Assembly (NCBI GenBank): GCA_024225035.1
Contig: JAAEMX010000430.1
Coordinates: 93,576-157,575, forward strand
Source: Lentisphaerota bacterium
GTDB taxonomy: Bacteria; Verrucomicrobiota; Lentisphaeria; Victivallales; Victivallaceae
Reading direction: 5' to 3'
DNA length: 64,000 nucleotides
Under the pieces are notes generated by a model that saw only the letters and a program-made list of their open reading frames with translations, did not search any database and had not been told where the DNA came from. Below, piece after piece: positions 42,304 to 51,928 of the stretch. Numbering within the stretch: the first letter of the stretch is position 1; each line of letters starts with the position of its first letter. The translations under genes and the position numbers were made by a program.

Positions 42304-44423
42304 GTAGTTTTTTAATTTTTCAGCAAAAATCCTCAGTTAAAAAATCTTTTATTCTGCACATCGTCATGTTCATTTTATGCGTGGCCGCCGCATTCGGTTT
42401 TCGTTCCGCCATATGCTCACGTGAAATAAAGCGAGTTAAAGCCGAGGTTGGTTCAGACTTCGCTCCTTTTTTTGTTGAAAGTGCTATCATGTACGGCTAT
42501 GTACAGGATATTGCGGACGGCAAAGGTATTCCGGAATATGACCCGACCCTGCCAAGTGCTGGAAATTACCGTGTCTCCGAACAAATGTCACTTGGGCTTG
42601 AATACTTTCTCGGCTATGGGCTAAGGTTTAGACGAGCGTTTTTGGGCATTCCAAACGACAAAACTCCATTTGAAAAGAGCCCTGCAGAAACCTCATGGCT
42701 CAGGGGACAACTAAGGCTCTGGGTTTGCCTGATACCCGGTTTCATCTACCTATGGCTGATATTTGCCGGGTGCCCATGGTTCATAGCTGCGAGCGGCGCT
42801 CTACTCTATGCCGTTGCTCCTGCTGCCGTCGCCAGATATACTGGACAGGATTTGCTCAAAGGCGAGTTCTCATTACCGTTACTGACCGCCATGTTTGCGT
42901 TTGGCCAGTTAGCCATGAGAAAGCGTGGCATTACAGCTACAGTTCTGGCGCTCATTTTTGCTTTTTCTACAACAGCCACTTGGAACGCCGCACAGTTTGT
43001 AATAGGATTTTGGGGGCTCTGGGAAATTTTTCACTGGTGCCTTTATGGCAGCGACCGCGGGCGCCGTAATGTTTTTATCGCTATTTATTGCGCACTGCTG
43101 CTGTCTGCTTTACTGGTGCCCTACAACAGAGCCCACGGATTTATCCTTTCTCCTGTCATTTTAACAATCTGGCCGGTATTGATTGCCCTCCACTTTTGCG
43201 GGGGAAGGCGCTTTGGTTACCGTCTTACTCTTACTGTTTTATTTGGAATAATTGGTCTACTTATCTGGCAAGGAGCAAACTACAAAAGTGTTTTTGCCGC
43301 GAACTACAGTCATTTTGCCTCGTTAGCAAAAGCAAAAATCATGTATCTGAACTCAAAACCTCTTGACCCGGAAGCCTTGAATTTTGAGCAACGCTTCCTC
43401 TGGACACCATCATTAAATTCAGCGTCCTGGGCACAAACCAGAGCATTATATCCGCTTGCTCTATGGCTGCTGGCAATGCTGCCAATATTTGGCATCTGCC
43501 TGAAACGCACCAATAGGAAAGTTCTAAAAGGCTTGAGACGTTCAATCGTTCCCCTAGGGCTTACTTTGACCTTTTTTATTTTCTATATATTTTTCTTCAG
43601 GTTTCATGTATTTTGTGGACTGTTCACCGCAGTAGCATTCCCACTTTTAATCAACGACTGGCGACGTTCCATCATAATGCCACCTGCTCGTTTAGTTCTG
43701 GTTCTTCTGGCCTTTGGCGTGGTGTTTTATGAGGGGTCTACTACGTGGAAACTACGACGTACCTACCCTCCTTATTTTTTGCGTGAAACCTCTGAATTGA
43801 TCAGTTGGTTCAAACAAGTCGGTTGTTCAGGCAAAGTTATGCTTGGCGACCTTTCAATATCTCCGCTTCTCAAAGGCTATTGCGACGCAAGTATTATAAT
43901 CCAGCCCAAATTTGAATTAGCAGAAATCCGCAGTCAAGTAAAAGATTATATAATGCTGATGTTCCACGGCACGGAATATGACTTTGCTCAATATTGCAGT
44001 CGCAACAAAGTTGACTTTGTAGTGTTCAGTCATGGCACAACCGGAGAAATGCACAAATATTCATACCGCTATATGGCTGCTGCCAAAAAATTGAATTTTA
44101 ATTCTTGCGCTTTCATGATGGAGAAATATCCGGACAGACTAAAATATTTCTATCATATTAAACCGCCGAAAGAATTTAAAACCTTAGAAAACCGTTATCG
44201 TATTTTTAAATTCATATCTCCGGAAAAGAAAAAAATCGCCCGTTTTAGTGCCGAACTGGCTGTACTCTACTTGAAGCAAGGGAAAACTATTTTGGCAAAA
44301 AAGCTGGCTCGTGCAGCTTATTTTACAGACCAGACATCTGAACAAACCTATTTGGCTTACTACAAAGCTTTCAAAAAGATACCTAAAGTTAAATTGCATG
44401 ATTTTTGCAAATCAGCAAGATAG
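42300..44423 (+). CDS. Large polytopic membrane protein, STT3/GT-C-like
   Basis: 707 residues with about 11-12 membrane helices in the first 480, then a soluble C-terminal domain (about 485-707). An early external loop with acidic residues (GSDFAPFFVES, then EYDPTLPSAGNY) and the segment LYAVAPAAVARYTGQDLLKGEF (landmark only) resemble the DxD-like loop and the PxxxxRxxGxDxxxxE-type signature of oligosaccharyltransferase STT3 and related GT-C enzymes. So a lipid-linked sugar transferase is plausible, but I cannot name the family. It overlaps rpoN by an ATGA junction, so it is translated from the same message. Confidence 0.6.
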   Translation: MSSFLIFQQKSSVKKSFILHIVMFILCVAAAFGFRSAICSREIKRVKAEVGSDFAPFFVESAIMYGYVQDIADGKGIPEYDPTLPSAGNYRVSEQMSLGLEYFLGYGLRFRRAFLGIPNDKTPFEKSPAETSWLRGQLRLWVCLIPGFIYLWLIFAGCPWFIAASGALLYAVAPAAVARYTGQDLLKGEFSLPLLTAMFAFGQLAMRKRGITATVLALIFAFSTTATWNAAQFVIGFWGLWEIFHWCLYGSDRGRRNVFIAIYCALLLSALLVPYNRAHGFILSPVILTIWPVLIALHFCGGRRFGYRLTLTVLFGIIGLLIWQGANYKSVFAANYSHFASLAKAKIMYLNSKPLDPEALNFEQRFLWTPSLNSASWAQTRALYPLALWLLAMLPIFGICLKRTNRKVLKGLRRSIVPLGLTLTFFIFYIFFFRFHVFCGLFTAVAFPLLINDWRRSIIMPPARLVLVLLAFGVVFYEGSTTWKLRRTYPPYFLRETSELISWFKQVGCSGKVMLGDLSISPLLKGYCDASIIIQPKFELAEIRSQVKDYIMLMFHGTEYDFAQYCSRNKVDFVVFSHGTTGEMHKYSYRYMAAAKKLNFNSCAFMMEKYPDRLKYFYHIKPPKEFKTLENRYRIFKFISPEKKKIARFSAELAVLYLKQGKTILAKKLARAAYFTDQTSEQTYLAYYKAFKKIPKVKLHDFCKSAR

Positions 44424-44538
44424 GTCTACTTTTAAAATGTTTTCAGGCTGGTTGCACTTTTTCAAACAATAATTATTCCTATTTTTTGATCATATGCCTA
44501 AAATCGTTGTCTATAAATAGGAAAATAGCTTTCTTATA

Positions 44539-44567
44539 TTGGCTTTTTAGTTGAAAAGCTATATAGT
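44539..44567 (+). promoter_or_regulatory. Promoter of the dehydratase/activase gene
   Basis: TTGGCT (44539-44544) and TATAGT (44562-44567) with a 17-base spacer, 39 bases before the ATG at 44607. The boxes are imperfect but well spaced. Confidence 0.4.
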
Positions 44568-44606
44568 AGTGCCTTTTCTTGAAATAAGGATTTACAGGTT
44601 AAATAT

Positions 44607-46682
44607 ATGGAAAAACTATATCTGGGAATCGATATTGGATCGACAACCTTAAAAGCAGTTTTGCTCTCCGAAAGTGGAAAAGTAAAACATTCGATATATC
44701 AACGTACCAAGCCTGTTGGCACTGGTAAAGTCAAATGTACTGGACACTGCAATAAATGCGGAGCCTGCAGTTTCGGCGCTTTGCGCAAAACTGTGGACAG
44801 CTTCCTTTCTGAAGTTGGACTCAAAAGCATTGATGAAATTGAAAGTACAGCTGTTACCGGCAGCCAGATTGTTGACGAAACTAAAAACTTTATTCCATAT
44901 GACTTCCGCGTAAGCGAAGTCTCTGCACACGTTGCAGGAGCACAGCATTACCATCCTGAATGCAAAGCCATTCTAGATGTTGGCGGGCAAGATAGCAAAG
45001 CCATGATCTTTAATGACAAAATGGGATTATGGAACTCAAAAATGAGTGGTATTTGCGCGGCCGGAACTGGTGCGTTCCTTGACAGTGTTGCTGTAAAACT
45101 AAATATCCCGGTGGAAGACCTTGCTGACCGTGCTAACTATGACAGTGAGCTTGAGTTCTCATCTGTGTGTGCAGTTCTCAGCGCTACTTCTATCAATAAG
45201 TTTAAAAACCGTTTCCCTTTAGATGAGATTATCGGCGGCGCCTGCCGAGCTCAGGCTAGAACTATTATGTCTGGTGTCGGGGAAATCTTTTTTGGCTACA
45301 AAGGCGACATTATCTTTCAAGGCGGTGTTGCATACAACCGTGCTGTAGCATATTACTTGAAACAAATTACCGGTAACAACATCATCATTCCCAAGTTTAA
45401 TGGTGTAATGGGTGCTCTTGGAGCAGCATGTTTGGCTCGTCAGCATACCAAGATTGCCGGAAAACTTTCTAATACAAATGAAACTTTTGCAGAGAAAAAG
45501 CCGCTTAAATCAATTCAGATGAGATCCAAAGCTACTCGTAAAGAGTTTCTTTCACGCGGTAATGATCCAATGATATGGCGTAATTTGTTCTTCCCGACAG
45601 AAATCTTAAACGCCATGAATCTGAAAATGCTGACACTTGAAACCTATGCCGCGCTTTTCGCGCGCAGTCAGAAAAAAATCAAGCGTGCTTTTGACAATGC
45701 CGCATGCAAAGGCTTCTCAAGTGAGACCTGCTCATTCCTCCGTGCTCTGGAAGGAATGGAGCTGCCGAAACCCGCCTTTGGTGTTTCAACATCACAACCG
45801 TGTCAGCAGGGTGAAAGAGTATTCAGGGATCTGTTCCGTTCATATGAAATGGACGATAAATTCTTTTCTCTACACACTCCTCTGAATATCACTGATAGTG
45901 CTATTGATAACATGGCACAGGATCTTGAGTATTGCGTCAGTCTGCTCGAAAAAGAGACTGGCAGAAAAATGGATATGAAGAAGCTCGCTGAAGCATGTGA
46001 ACTTTCAAATGAAGCACGTCATTATTCTAAAATGTGTAACGATCTGCGCTTCCATGCACCTCCGCTGATCAGCGGCACACAGATGGTATATTTCTCAGTA
46101 ATATTTTCACAGCTTTGGGGCAAAAAGGAGCTGGTAGATATTCAGAAACAGCTTTTTGAAGACCTTAAACAGCGTCGTGATGAAATCGGTGACTCTATCA
46201 AACGTGAAGATACGCACCGTATTCTCTGGCTGCATTTACCCCCATTCTACGACAGCTCACTGCTGAATTATATTGAGCTCGAGTGTAATGCTCCTATCGT
46301 CTTTGAAGAAGTAAACTTTATCGGTTGGGACAAACTGGATCCTCAGGATCCGTATCGCTCCTTAGCCCGCAAGTTACTGACCGTTGGCTTCCTTGATCCG
46401 AACCATCGAGTGAAAACTATCAGAGAAAGATCAACTGAAGCTGGTTTTAACGGTTGTATTCTTTACAATCACGGTTTCGGACGCTGCTCTATGTCTGATG
46501 CTTCGTTTATGAAGCACCTGCGTGAAGAGCTCAATGAAGCTTCTATTCCACTGCTGGTTCTTGACGGCGATTGTGTTGACCCGACAATTGACCCATGCAG
46601 TACTTACACTAAGGTCAGCTCTTATATTGAATCATTGAATGACAAGAAGTATGGCAACATCTTCGGCCCCATAATGAAATAA
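44607..46682 (+). CDS. 2-hydroxyacyl-CoA dehydratase activase/dehydratase fusion
   Basis: 691-residue fusion. Residues about 1-260 form a BadF/BcrA-type ATPase activator: phosphate 1 motif GIDIGSTTLKAV (6-17), LDVGGQDSKAM, and the bridging [4Fe-4S] Cys in GICAAGTGAFLD, with VCAVLSATSIN nearby. Residues about 320-691 form a 2-hydroxyacyl-CoA dehydratase component-type domain with cluster Cys candidates in GVSTSQPCQQGE, NHGFGRCSMSD and DGDCVDPTIDPCS. In known systems the activator injects an electron by ATP hydrolysis to dehydrate 2-hydroxyacyl-CoA. An early CTGHCNKCGACSF cluster (about 39-51) is unusual. It is a single gene; the substrate is unknown. Confidence 0.85.
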   Translation: MEKLYLGIDIGSTTLKAVLLSESGKVKHSIYQRTKPVGTGKVKCTGHCNKCGACSFGALRKTVDSFLSEVGLKSIDEIESTAVTGSQIVDETKNFIPYDFRVSEVSAHVAGAQHYHPECKAILDVGGQDSKAMIFNDKMGLWNSKMSGICAAGTGAFLDSVAVKLNIPVEDLADRANYDSELEFSSVCAVLSATSINKFKNRFPLDEIIGGACRAQARTIMSGVGEIFFGYKGDIIFQGGVAYNRAVAYYLKQITGNNIIIPKFNGVMGALGAACLARQHTKIAGKLSNTNETFAEKKPLKSIQMRSKATRKEFLSRGNDPMIWRNLFFPTEILNAMNLKMLTLETYAALFARSQKKIKRAFDNAACKGFSSETCSFLRALEGMELPKPAFGVSTSQPCQQGERVFRDLFRSYEMDDKFFSLHTPLNITDSAIDNMAQDLEYCVSLLEKETGRKMDMKKLAEACELSNEARHYSKMCNDLRFHAPPLISGTQMVYFSVIFSQLWGKKELVDIQKQLFEDLKQRRDEIGDSIKREDTHRILWLHLPPFYDSSLLNYIELECNAPIVFEEVNFIGWDKLDPQDPYRSLARKLLTVGFLDPNHRVKTIRERSTEAGFNGCILYNHGFGRCSMSDASFMKHLREELNEASIPLLVLDGDCVDPTIDPCSTYTKVSSYIESLNDKKYGNIFGPIMK

Positions 46683-46714
46683 AACTTTCATCCTGAAAAA
46701 GCAGAGGATAAAAA

Positions 46715-47068
46715 ATGATTAGAAGAGATGGTGATTATCAGGTAGACATTCGCACTGAAATGCGCGGTGGTAGCGGTGATGTAAAAATCGAGCATCTTTG
46801 GGATGAACAGAATGAGCTCAAAGGACGTACTCGCCTCTGTGCCAGAATTACCTTGCAGCCGGGCTGCGGTATTGGTTTTCACCGTCATGAAGAAGAGGAA
46901 GAAGTTTTTTACATTGTAAGCGGGCAGGCCGAAGCTGATGATAACGGCAAAACCGTTGTACTAAATGCCGGAGATACTATTCTCACCGCGGACGGAGCTG
47001 GACACGCAATCAAATGTGTCAGCGAAAAACCGCTGGTAATGGCAGCTTTTATTGCATCATATAAATAG
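46715..47068 (+). CDS. Small cupin domain protein
   Basis: 117-residue single-domain cupin. The metal motif is GIGFHRHEEEEEVFYIVSG (two His and a Glu at about 48-60), with the second motif DTILTADGAGHAIKC supplying another His. Such proteins are metal-dependent isomerases, lyases or small-molecule sensors; the function is not predictable here. It has an AGAGGA ribosome site and starts 32 bases after the dehydratase fusion, with lysA 46 bases downstream, so it could belong to either transcript. Confidence 0.8.
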   Translation: MIRRDGDYQVDIRTEMRGGSGDVKIEHLWDEQNELKGRTRLCARITLQPGCGIGFHRHEEEEEVFYIVSGQAEADDNGKTVVLNAGDTILTADGAGHAIKCVSEKPLVMAAFIASYK

Positions 47069-47114
47069 AAAATAAAATACTTTAATACCAGCCAAGGAAG
47101 GTATACTTAGAATC

Positions 47115-48332
47115 ATGAGTTTAGACTCGAAACAACTTTTGAGCATCGCCCAGGAATTCGGCACTCCGGTTTACGTCTATGACGGCGATGAAATTGTCAA
47201 ACGCTATAATGAACTGTATGAGTTCATCACTTGGCCGAAGCTAAAAATTCATTACGCCATGAAGGCAAACTATAACTTCCGCGCCCTGAAGGCTCTTAAC
47301 AAAGCCCGTTCAGGAATCGACGCGGTTAGTCCTGGTGATGTTATGCTTGCGCTCAAAGCGGGTTTTACCCCTGATCGCATCATTTACACTGCCAATAATG
47401 TGACTGATGAAGAAGTCCGCCAGGTAAAGTCAACTGGTGTACTCATGAACATTGGTTCGCTTTCCCGCCTTGAGAAATTCGGCAAAGAATTTCCCGGCAG
47501 CGAAGTCTGCATCCGCTTCAACCCTGATGTTGTTGATGGCTCGCATGCAAAAATCATGACTGGCGGCGACCTAACTAAGTTTGGCGTATTGCTCAAAGAC
47601 GTTGATAAAGTCAAAGCTATTGCTGAAAAGTATGACCTGAAAGTCGTAGGACTGCACGAGCACACAGGCTCAGGGCTCCAGCACACTGAATCTGTATTCA
47701 AAAGCATGGAAAACCTGATGGCAATTGCCACACCTGAGAACTTTCCGGAACTGCGCTTCCTTGACTTTGGCGGCGGCTTCAAGGTTCCTTATGAGCCCGG
47801 CGAACATCGTGTAGATTATATTGAAATGGGAACTGAAATAACCCGTCTCTTTACTGAATACTGCAAAAAATATGGTCGTGAACTAGAAATGTATTTCGAA
47901 CCCGGCAAATACATTGTAGCTGAAAGTGGCTATCTGCTGGTAGAAGTTAATACTATCAAGGACAACAACGGGCGTTATATTGTCGGTTGTAATTCTGGAT
48001 TTCCACAGCTTATCCGTCCGATGTTTTACGACGCATATCACCATATCGTTAACCTTTCTAATCCTCATGGGAAAAAAGCTTCATACGATGTTTGCGGAAA
48101 TATTTGCGAAACCGGCGACCGTTTTGCTGAACAGCGTGAGCTACCGGAAATTCGTGAAGGCGACATCCTTTCTCTGGAAAACGCGGGAGCTTACTGCTAC
48201 GCCATGGGCGGTCACTACAACCTGCGTCCAATGCCGCCTGAAGTGTTTGTGATTAACGGCAAGCCAGAGCTGGCACGCCGCGGGCTGACTGCTGAAGAAC
48301 TGGTCAACCTGATTACTGGTGAATCAAAATGA
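47115..48332 (+). CDS. lysA: Diaminopimelate decarboxylase
   Basis: PLP-dependent fold-III decarboxylase of 405 residues, making L-lysine from meso-diaminopimelate. The PLP Lys is in IHYAMKANYN (about 49-58), the PLP phosphate-binding region includes GLHEHTGSG and FLDFGGGFKVP, and the catalytic Cys lies in DVCGNICETGDRF (about 320-332). YFEPGKY supplies the conserved EPG. Carboxynorspermidine decarboxylase is related, but the adjacent dapF supports diaminopimelate as the substrate. GGAAGG lies 12 bases before the ATG. It overlaps dapF by 4 bases. Confidence 0.93.
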   Translation: MSLDSKQLLSIAQEFGTPVYVYDGDEIVKRYNELYEFITWPKLKIHYAMKANYNFRALKALNKARSGIDAVSPGDVMLALKAGFTPDRIIYTANNVTDEEVRQVKSTGVLMNIGSLSRLEKFGKEFPGSEVCIRFNPDVVDGSHAKIMTGGDLTKFGVLLKDVDKVKAIAEKYDLKVVGLHEHTGSGLQHTESVFKSMENLMAIATPENFPELRFLDFGGGFKVPYEPGEHRVDYIEMGTEITRLFTEYCKKYGRELEMYFEPGKYIVAESGYLLVEVNTIKDNNGRYIVGCNSGFPQLIRPMFYDAYHHIVNLSNPHGKKASYDVCGNICETGDRFAEQRELPEIREGDILSLENAGAYCYAMGGHYNLRPMPPEVFVINGKPELARRGLTAEELVNLITGESK

Positions 48333-49177
48333 ATGTTGAATTTATAAAAATGCATGGAATCGGCAATGATTATATCTATTTTGACTGCATTGCCAATCCA
48401 GATTTAATACCTGATCCGGAAAGAATAGCTCCGCCCCTGTCAGATCGCCATTGCGGCATCGGCGGTGACGGCATAGTACTTATTCTCAAGGACAACGAAG
48501 CAGACTACTGCATGCGTATGTTTAACGCAGACGGTTCTGAGGCAGAAATGTGCGGCAACGCCATTCGCTGCGTAGCTAAATACCTTTGCGACAAAGAATA
48601 CGTAACCGGCAAGGAAGTAAATATTCAAACCGGAGCCGGCATAAAGCATATTGAAATTATCCGTGACGAAAACGGTGATTTTCATTATGCACGAGTTGAT
48701 ATGGGAGAGCCTGAACTCAAAGGTTTATTCATTCCCGTTAATGTCGATCAAGAACCTGTAATTGGCGTTCCTGTCAGCGTTTCTGACGGCACTGAATACA
48801 AGTTTACATGTGTCTCAATGGGCAACCCACATGCGGTTACTTTTGTCGATGAAATTACAAACCAGCAAGTGCTGCAGCACGGGCCGAAACTGGAAATTGA
48901 CAAAATGTTTCCAGCTAAAATAAACGTTGAGTTTGTCAAGGTACTTTCCCCTTCCGAAGTAGACATGCGCGTATGGGAACGTGGCTCTGGCGAAACAATG
49001 GCCTGCGGAACAGGAGCTTCGGCCGTAGCCGTAGCTTGCGCTCTAAACAAACTGACTGACCGTAAAATAAAAGTACACCTCCGTGGCGGTGATCTCGAAA
49101 TCGAGTGGGCCGGTAACAACCACGTTTACATGACCGGTCCGGCTACCACAGCCTTCACCGGAGCAGTAAAAATTTAA
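48329..49177 (+). CDS. dapF: Diaminopimelate epimerase
   Basis: 282-residue cofactor-independent epimerase converting LL- to meso-diaminopimelate for lysine and peptidoglycan synthesis. The catalytic Cys pair is in MFNADGSEAEMCGNAIRC and MACGTGASAVAVAC, the two canonical motifs at about 65-82 and 225-238. The start MNVEFIKMHGIGNDYIYFD is typical. It is translationally coupled to lysA (ATGA overlap), giving the last two steps of lysine synthesis in one unit, in reverse pathway order. A hairpin follows. Confidence 0.96.
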   Translation: MNVEFIKMHGIGNDYIYFDCIANPDLIPDPERIAPPLSDRHCGIGGDGIVLILKDNEADYCMRMFNADGSEAEMCGNAIRCVAKYLCDKEYVTGKEVNIQTGAGIKHIEIIRDENGDFHYARVDMGEPELKGLFIPVNVDQEPVIGVPVSVSDGTEYKFTCVSMGNPHAVTFVDEITNQQVLQHGPKLEIDKMFPAKINVEFVKVLSPSEVDMRVWERGSGETMACGTGASAVAVACALNKLTDRKIKVHLRGGDLEIEWAGNNHVYMTGPATTAFTGAVKI

Positions 49178-49184
49178 TTTGTGG

Positions 49185-49203
49185 GGGCTCTCCTATAGAG
49201 CCC
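49185..49203 (+). terminator. Hairpin after dapF
   Basis: GGGCTCT (49185-49191) and AGAGCCC (49197-49203) with a 5-base loop, 8 bases after the dapF stop. The T tail is poor (TGATTCCATTTC), so it may act with Rho or as a 3' stabiliser. Confidence 0.6.
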
Positions 49204-49339
49204 TGATTCCATTTCTCCACCTCCAAATTGCCTCATTAAGTATACCTTGAAGTTATAGTTTCAATTTCTTTCATATTGCTGTAAATAATTTCATAAATAA
49301 GAAATTTATTAAAAATGCTAAACTTTTAGCTCTCAGGTA

Positions 49340-49368
49340 TTGCACTTCCTCTTTTATTTTGTTACAAT
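49340..49368 (+). promoter_or_regulatory. Promoter of the pyruvyl transferase gene
   Basis: TTGCAC (49340-49345) and TACAAT (49363-49368) separated by 17 bases, 36 bases before the ATG at 49404, which has its own GGGGAGG ribosome site. Confidence 0.5.
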
Positions 49369-49403
49369 AATTATTAGAGGAGACATTTAATGGGGAGGAT
49401 TTT

Positions 49404-50090
49404 ATGCTCATTCAAATTGACCACACTGGTTTTGTTAACAAGGGAGCGGAACTCATGCTCTCGGCTACAGTATCACGACTTCGCAGTCAGTTACCCAATG
49501 CTGAATTTATTTTCGGGTTGGGTAAAGCTAGACTTAAAGATTTTGCACGTTATGGACTTCACCACGGAGTAAAGTTGCCCGAATTAGTGATTAAATCAAT
49601 TGACAGTTTTTATCCTGTCCAGAAGTTAAAAAAATATTGCTTCCTGCCAACTAAACACCCACAAGCAGTATTGGATGCCGGGGGATTTCGGCTTGGAGAT
49701 AAACAATTACGTAATCAAAAATCATATTCTCTAAGGCTGCTTGAGAGATATTACAAGAAAATACGCAAAAATCAGGGGAAAATTATCTTTCTTCCACAGG
49801 CCTATGGTCCTTTTGATAACGATTTTTCTCAGAAAGTAATAAGTATCATCGCTGATGCTGCTGATATTATGTTTGCCCGGGATGAATATTCATATGTCAA
49901 CTTGATGAAAGCAGTTGATGATAGCTCAAAAATACGCATAGCTCCTGACTTTACTATAACTGCCCATGAAAACGACTTTCCAATGTGGAGCTTACCGCAA
50001 AATCAAAATAAACTTGTCATAGTGCCCAATTCAAAGACTTACCTTTATCATCCCCGTTACCCGTACCAACCTTGCCGAAATGTTTTCTGA
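49404..50090 (+). pseudogene. Polysaccharide pyruvyl transferase, N-terminal part of frameshifted gene
   Basis: First part (228 codons) of a pyruvyl-transferase family gene that adds ketal pyruvate to surface polysaccharide. The start MLIQIDHTGFVNKGAELML, with the KGAE motif near 13-16, PQAVLDAGGFRLGD, and PQAYGPF (about 132-138) are family landmarks. The frame ends in unnatural sequence (YHPRYPYQPCRNVF) after VIVPNSKTY. Deleting one C from the C4 run at 50052-50055 joins it to the frame of the second part (as YHPVTRTNLAEMF), giving about 379 residues, the usual family length. Very good ribosome site (GGGGAGG) and promoter, so it is expressed. Sequencing error or true inactivation cannot be separated here. 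Confidence 0.8.
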
Positions 50091-50544
50091 AGTCGCTGAC
50101 ACGTGCAGTGTACTCGGATATAAAGTTATTTTACTCAATCACGGGGGAGCAAGTGATGAACAACTTATAAAAGAAATCAGCGACGGCTGCTTCTTTTCTC
50201 CTGAAACAATCATCGATATGGATGCTGCTGCAAGAACAATGCTTTCTGATGCCAGACTCGTAATAAGCGGGCGCTATCACGGCTGCGTCAATGCTTTATC
50301 AAGCGGAGTTCCTACTATTGCCGTTGGTCATGCCCATAAATATGAAACCTTAATGCATGATTTTAATTTTGATGAAGGCTACTGCAGCCTTGAGGAAGGA
50401 ACTTTGAGCGACTTCTTTAATAATTTCATCCAGAAAGTAGACTTTCAAAAAGCTCAAAGTGATATACTTACGGGAAGACAGGAAATCCTAAACCGTACTT
50501 CCAGTATGTGGCAGACTGTTATGGAAGAACTTGCAGCCTGCTGA
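50080..50544 (+). pseudogene. Polysaccharide pyruvyl transferase, C-terminal part of frameshifted gene
   Basis: Second part of the gene beginning at 49404, in the +1 frame. It carries the conserved C-terminal signature: VILLNHGGASDEQLIKE, DARLVISGRYHGCVNALSSG (the SxRxHG motif of the family) and VPTIAVGHAHKYETLM. The frame is open upstream of 50080 through the C4 run, and Met at 50080 has no ribosome site, so it is not an independent gene. The hybrid protein would end SSMWQTVMEELAAC. Confidence 0.8.
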
Positions 50545-50779
50545 TATAAGGCTTCAAGTTCTGCATAAACGTTTTATAGTGCAGAAATTACCTATAATCT
50601 TACAATTTAATATTTTCCTTACCTGATTTTGACAAAGTCTTATTGACATTTGGCTGCCTTTACGTAATAGTTTAATGTAGAGAACAAAAGCGTATTTCGA
50701 AATTAGCCAAATAAAAAATAACGAATCCACCAGCAAACAGCTTTGCCTACCCGCAATGAGTGATTTTGAGGAGGATGAC

Positions 50780-51865
50780 ATGAATGGTAAAACCAAAAAC
50801 CATCACAAAAAGAAAAAGAAAAGAAAACATCAGCCCGGCCTGGCTCCCGGTACCCCCGTCTATACCGGTGATGAAACTCCGCAAAGAACAGTAATTACCC
50901 TGCACTCATATGACAGTGAAACCTTCAATTCAATAAAAATCAAAGATGCTGAAGCTTTACCTGCTCTTATTGCTCAGCCTGGAGTTCATTGGATTGAAAT
51001 AACTGGATTTTCTGACACATCACTAATTGAGCAAGTTGGCGAACACTTTCTTCTACACAGCCTTACTATTGAAGATATTCTTGACGTCCTGCAAAATCCA
51101 AAATTCGAGATTTACGAAAACTACTTGGTGCTATTCCTGCGTCGTGTGACTTCAGGAACAATTTTTAATGAATTTAAATCAAGCCAGGTCTGTTTAATCT
51201 TAGGGCCAAATTATGTAATCAGTTTTCAAGAGAAAAGCTCACATATTTATGATACTGTCAAACGCCGCTTGAGACTTCCTAAAAGCAGATTAAGACTGGC
51301 TGAAGTTGATTTTCTTTTTTATTCACTGCTGGACGTTGAAGTTGATAATTACTTTACCGGAATAGATATTGTCAGTGAAGAAATTGAACATATGGAAGCG
51401 GAAAGTTTCACACAACCACAAGAAACAACGCTTCGCAACATCCATTGTATAAGACAACAACTGCCGCTGTTGAAACGCTCAGTCCGACCTCTTCAGTACA
51501 TAGCAAATGAGCTGAGACATGAACGTATTTCACTAATCAGACCTGAACTGCATATATATTTTCGTGACCTTTATGATCACATTAGACAAATCATTGAATC
51601 CGTCGAAATATTCCGTGATCAGCAGACGGGTATTATGGAAATATATCTGTCTAATATCAATAACCAGATGAATAAGATCATGCAGTTTCTGACTATAATC
51701 GGTACGATATTCCTGCCACTGACAATGGTTACCGGGGTTTATGGTATGAACTTCAGGTTTATGCCTGAACTGGAATGGCGCTATGGCTATTACATGGTGC
51801 TGACATTTATGACAGCCATTGCGATTGGCATGCTGGCTTTATTTAAAAAGAAAAACTGGATTTAA
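50780..51865 (+). CDS. corA: CorA family Mg2+ transporter
   Basis: 361-residue pentameric divalent-cation channel. A very basic N-terminus (residues 3-15, rich in Lys and His) precedes the long cytoplasmic domain. Two membrane helices are at the C-terminus, and the filter signature YGMNF is at about 325-329. The start at 50780 is set by GAGGAGG 5 bases upstream; a frame from 50756 would cover it. It is the first of eight same-strand genes dominated by polyphosphate metabolism, where Mg2+ supply is plausible as a counter-ion and cofactor source (inference). The basic tail could contact polyanions. Confidence 0.93.
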   Translation: MNGKTKNHHKKKKKRKHQPGLAPGTPVYTGDETPQRTVITLHSYDSETFNSIKIKDAEALPALIAQPGVHWIEITGFSDTSLIEQVGEHFLLHSLTIEDILDVLQNPKFEIYENYLVLFLRRVTSGTIFNEFKSSQVCLILGPNYVISFQEKSSHIYDTVKRRLRLPKSRLRLAEVDFLFYSLLDVEVDNYFTGIDIVSEEIEHMEAESFTQPQETTLRNIHCIRQQLPLLKRSVRPLQYIANELRHERISLIRPELHIYFRDLYDHIRQIIESVEIFRDQQTGIMEIYLSNINNQMNKIMQFLTIIGTIFLPLTMVTGVYGMNFRFMPELEWRYGYYMVLTFMTAIAIGMLALFKKKNWI

Positions 51866-51928
51866 ATATTAAAAAACATGCTATATTATAAATGAAAGAG
51901 AATTGCATGTGAATTACAGGACTACAGT

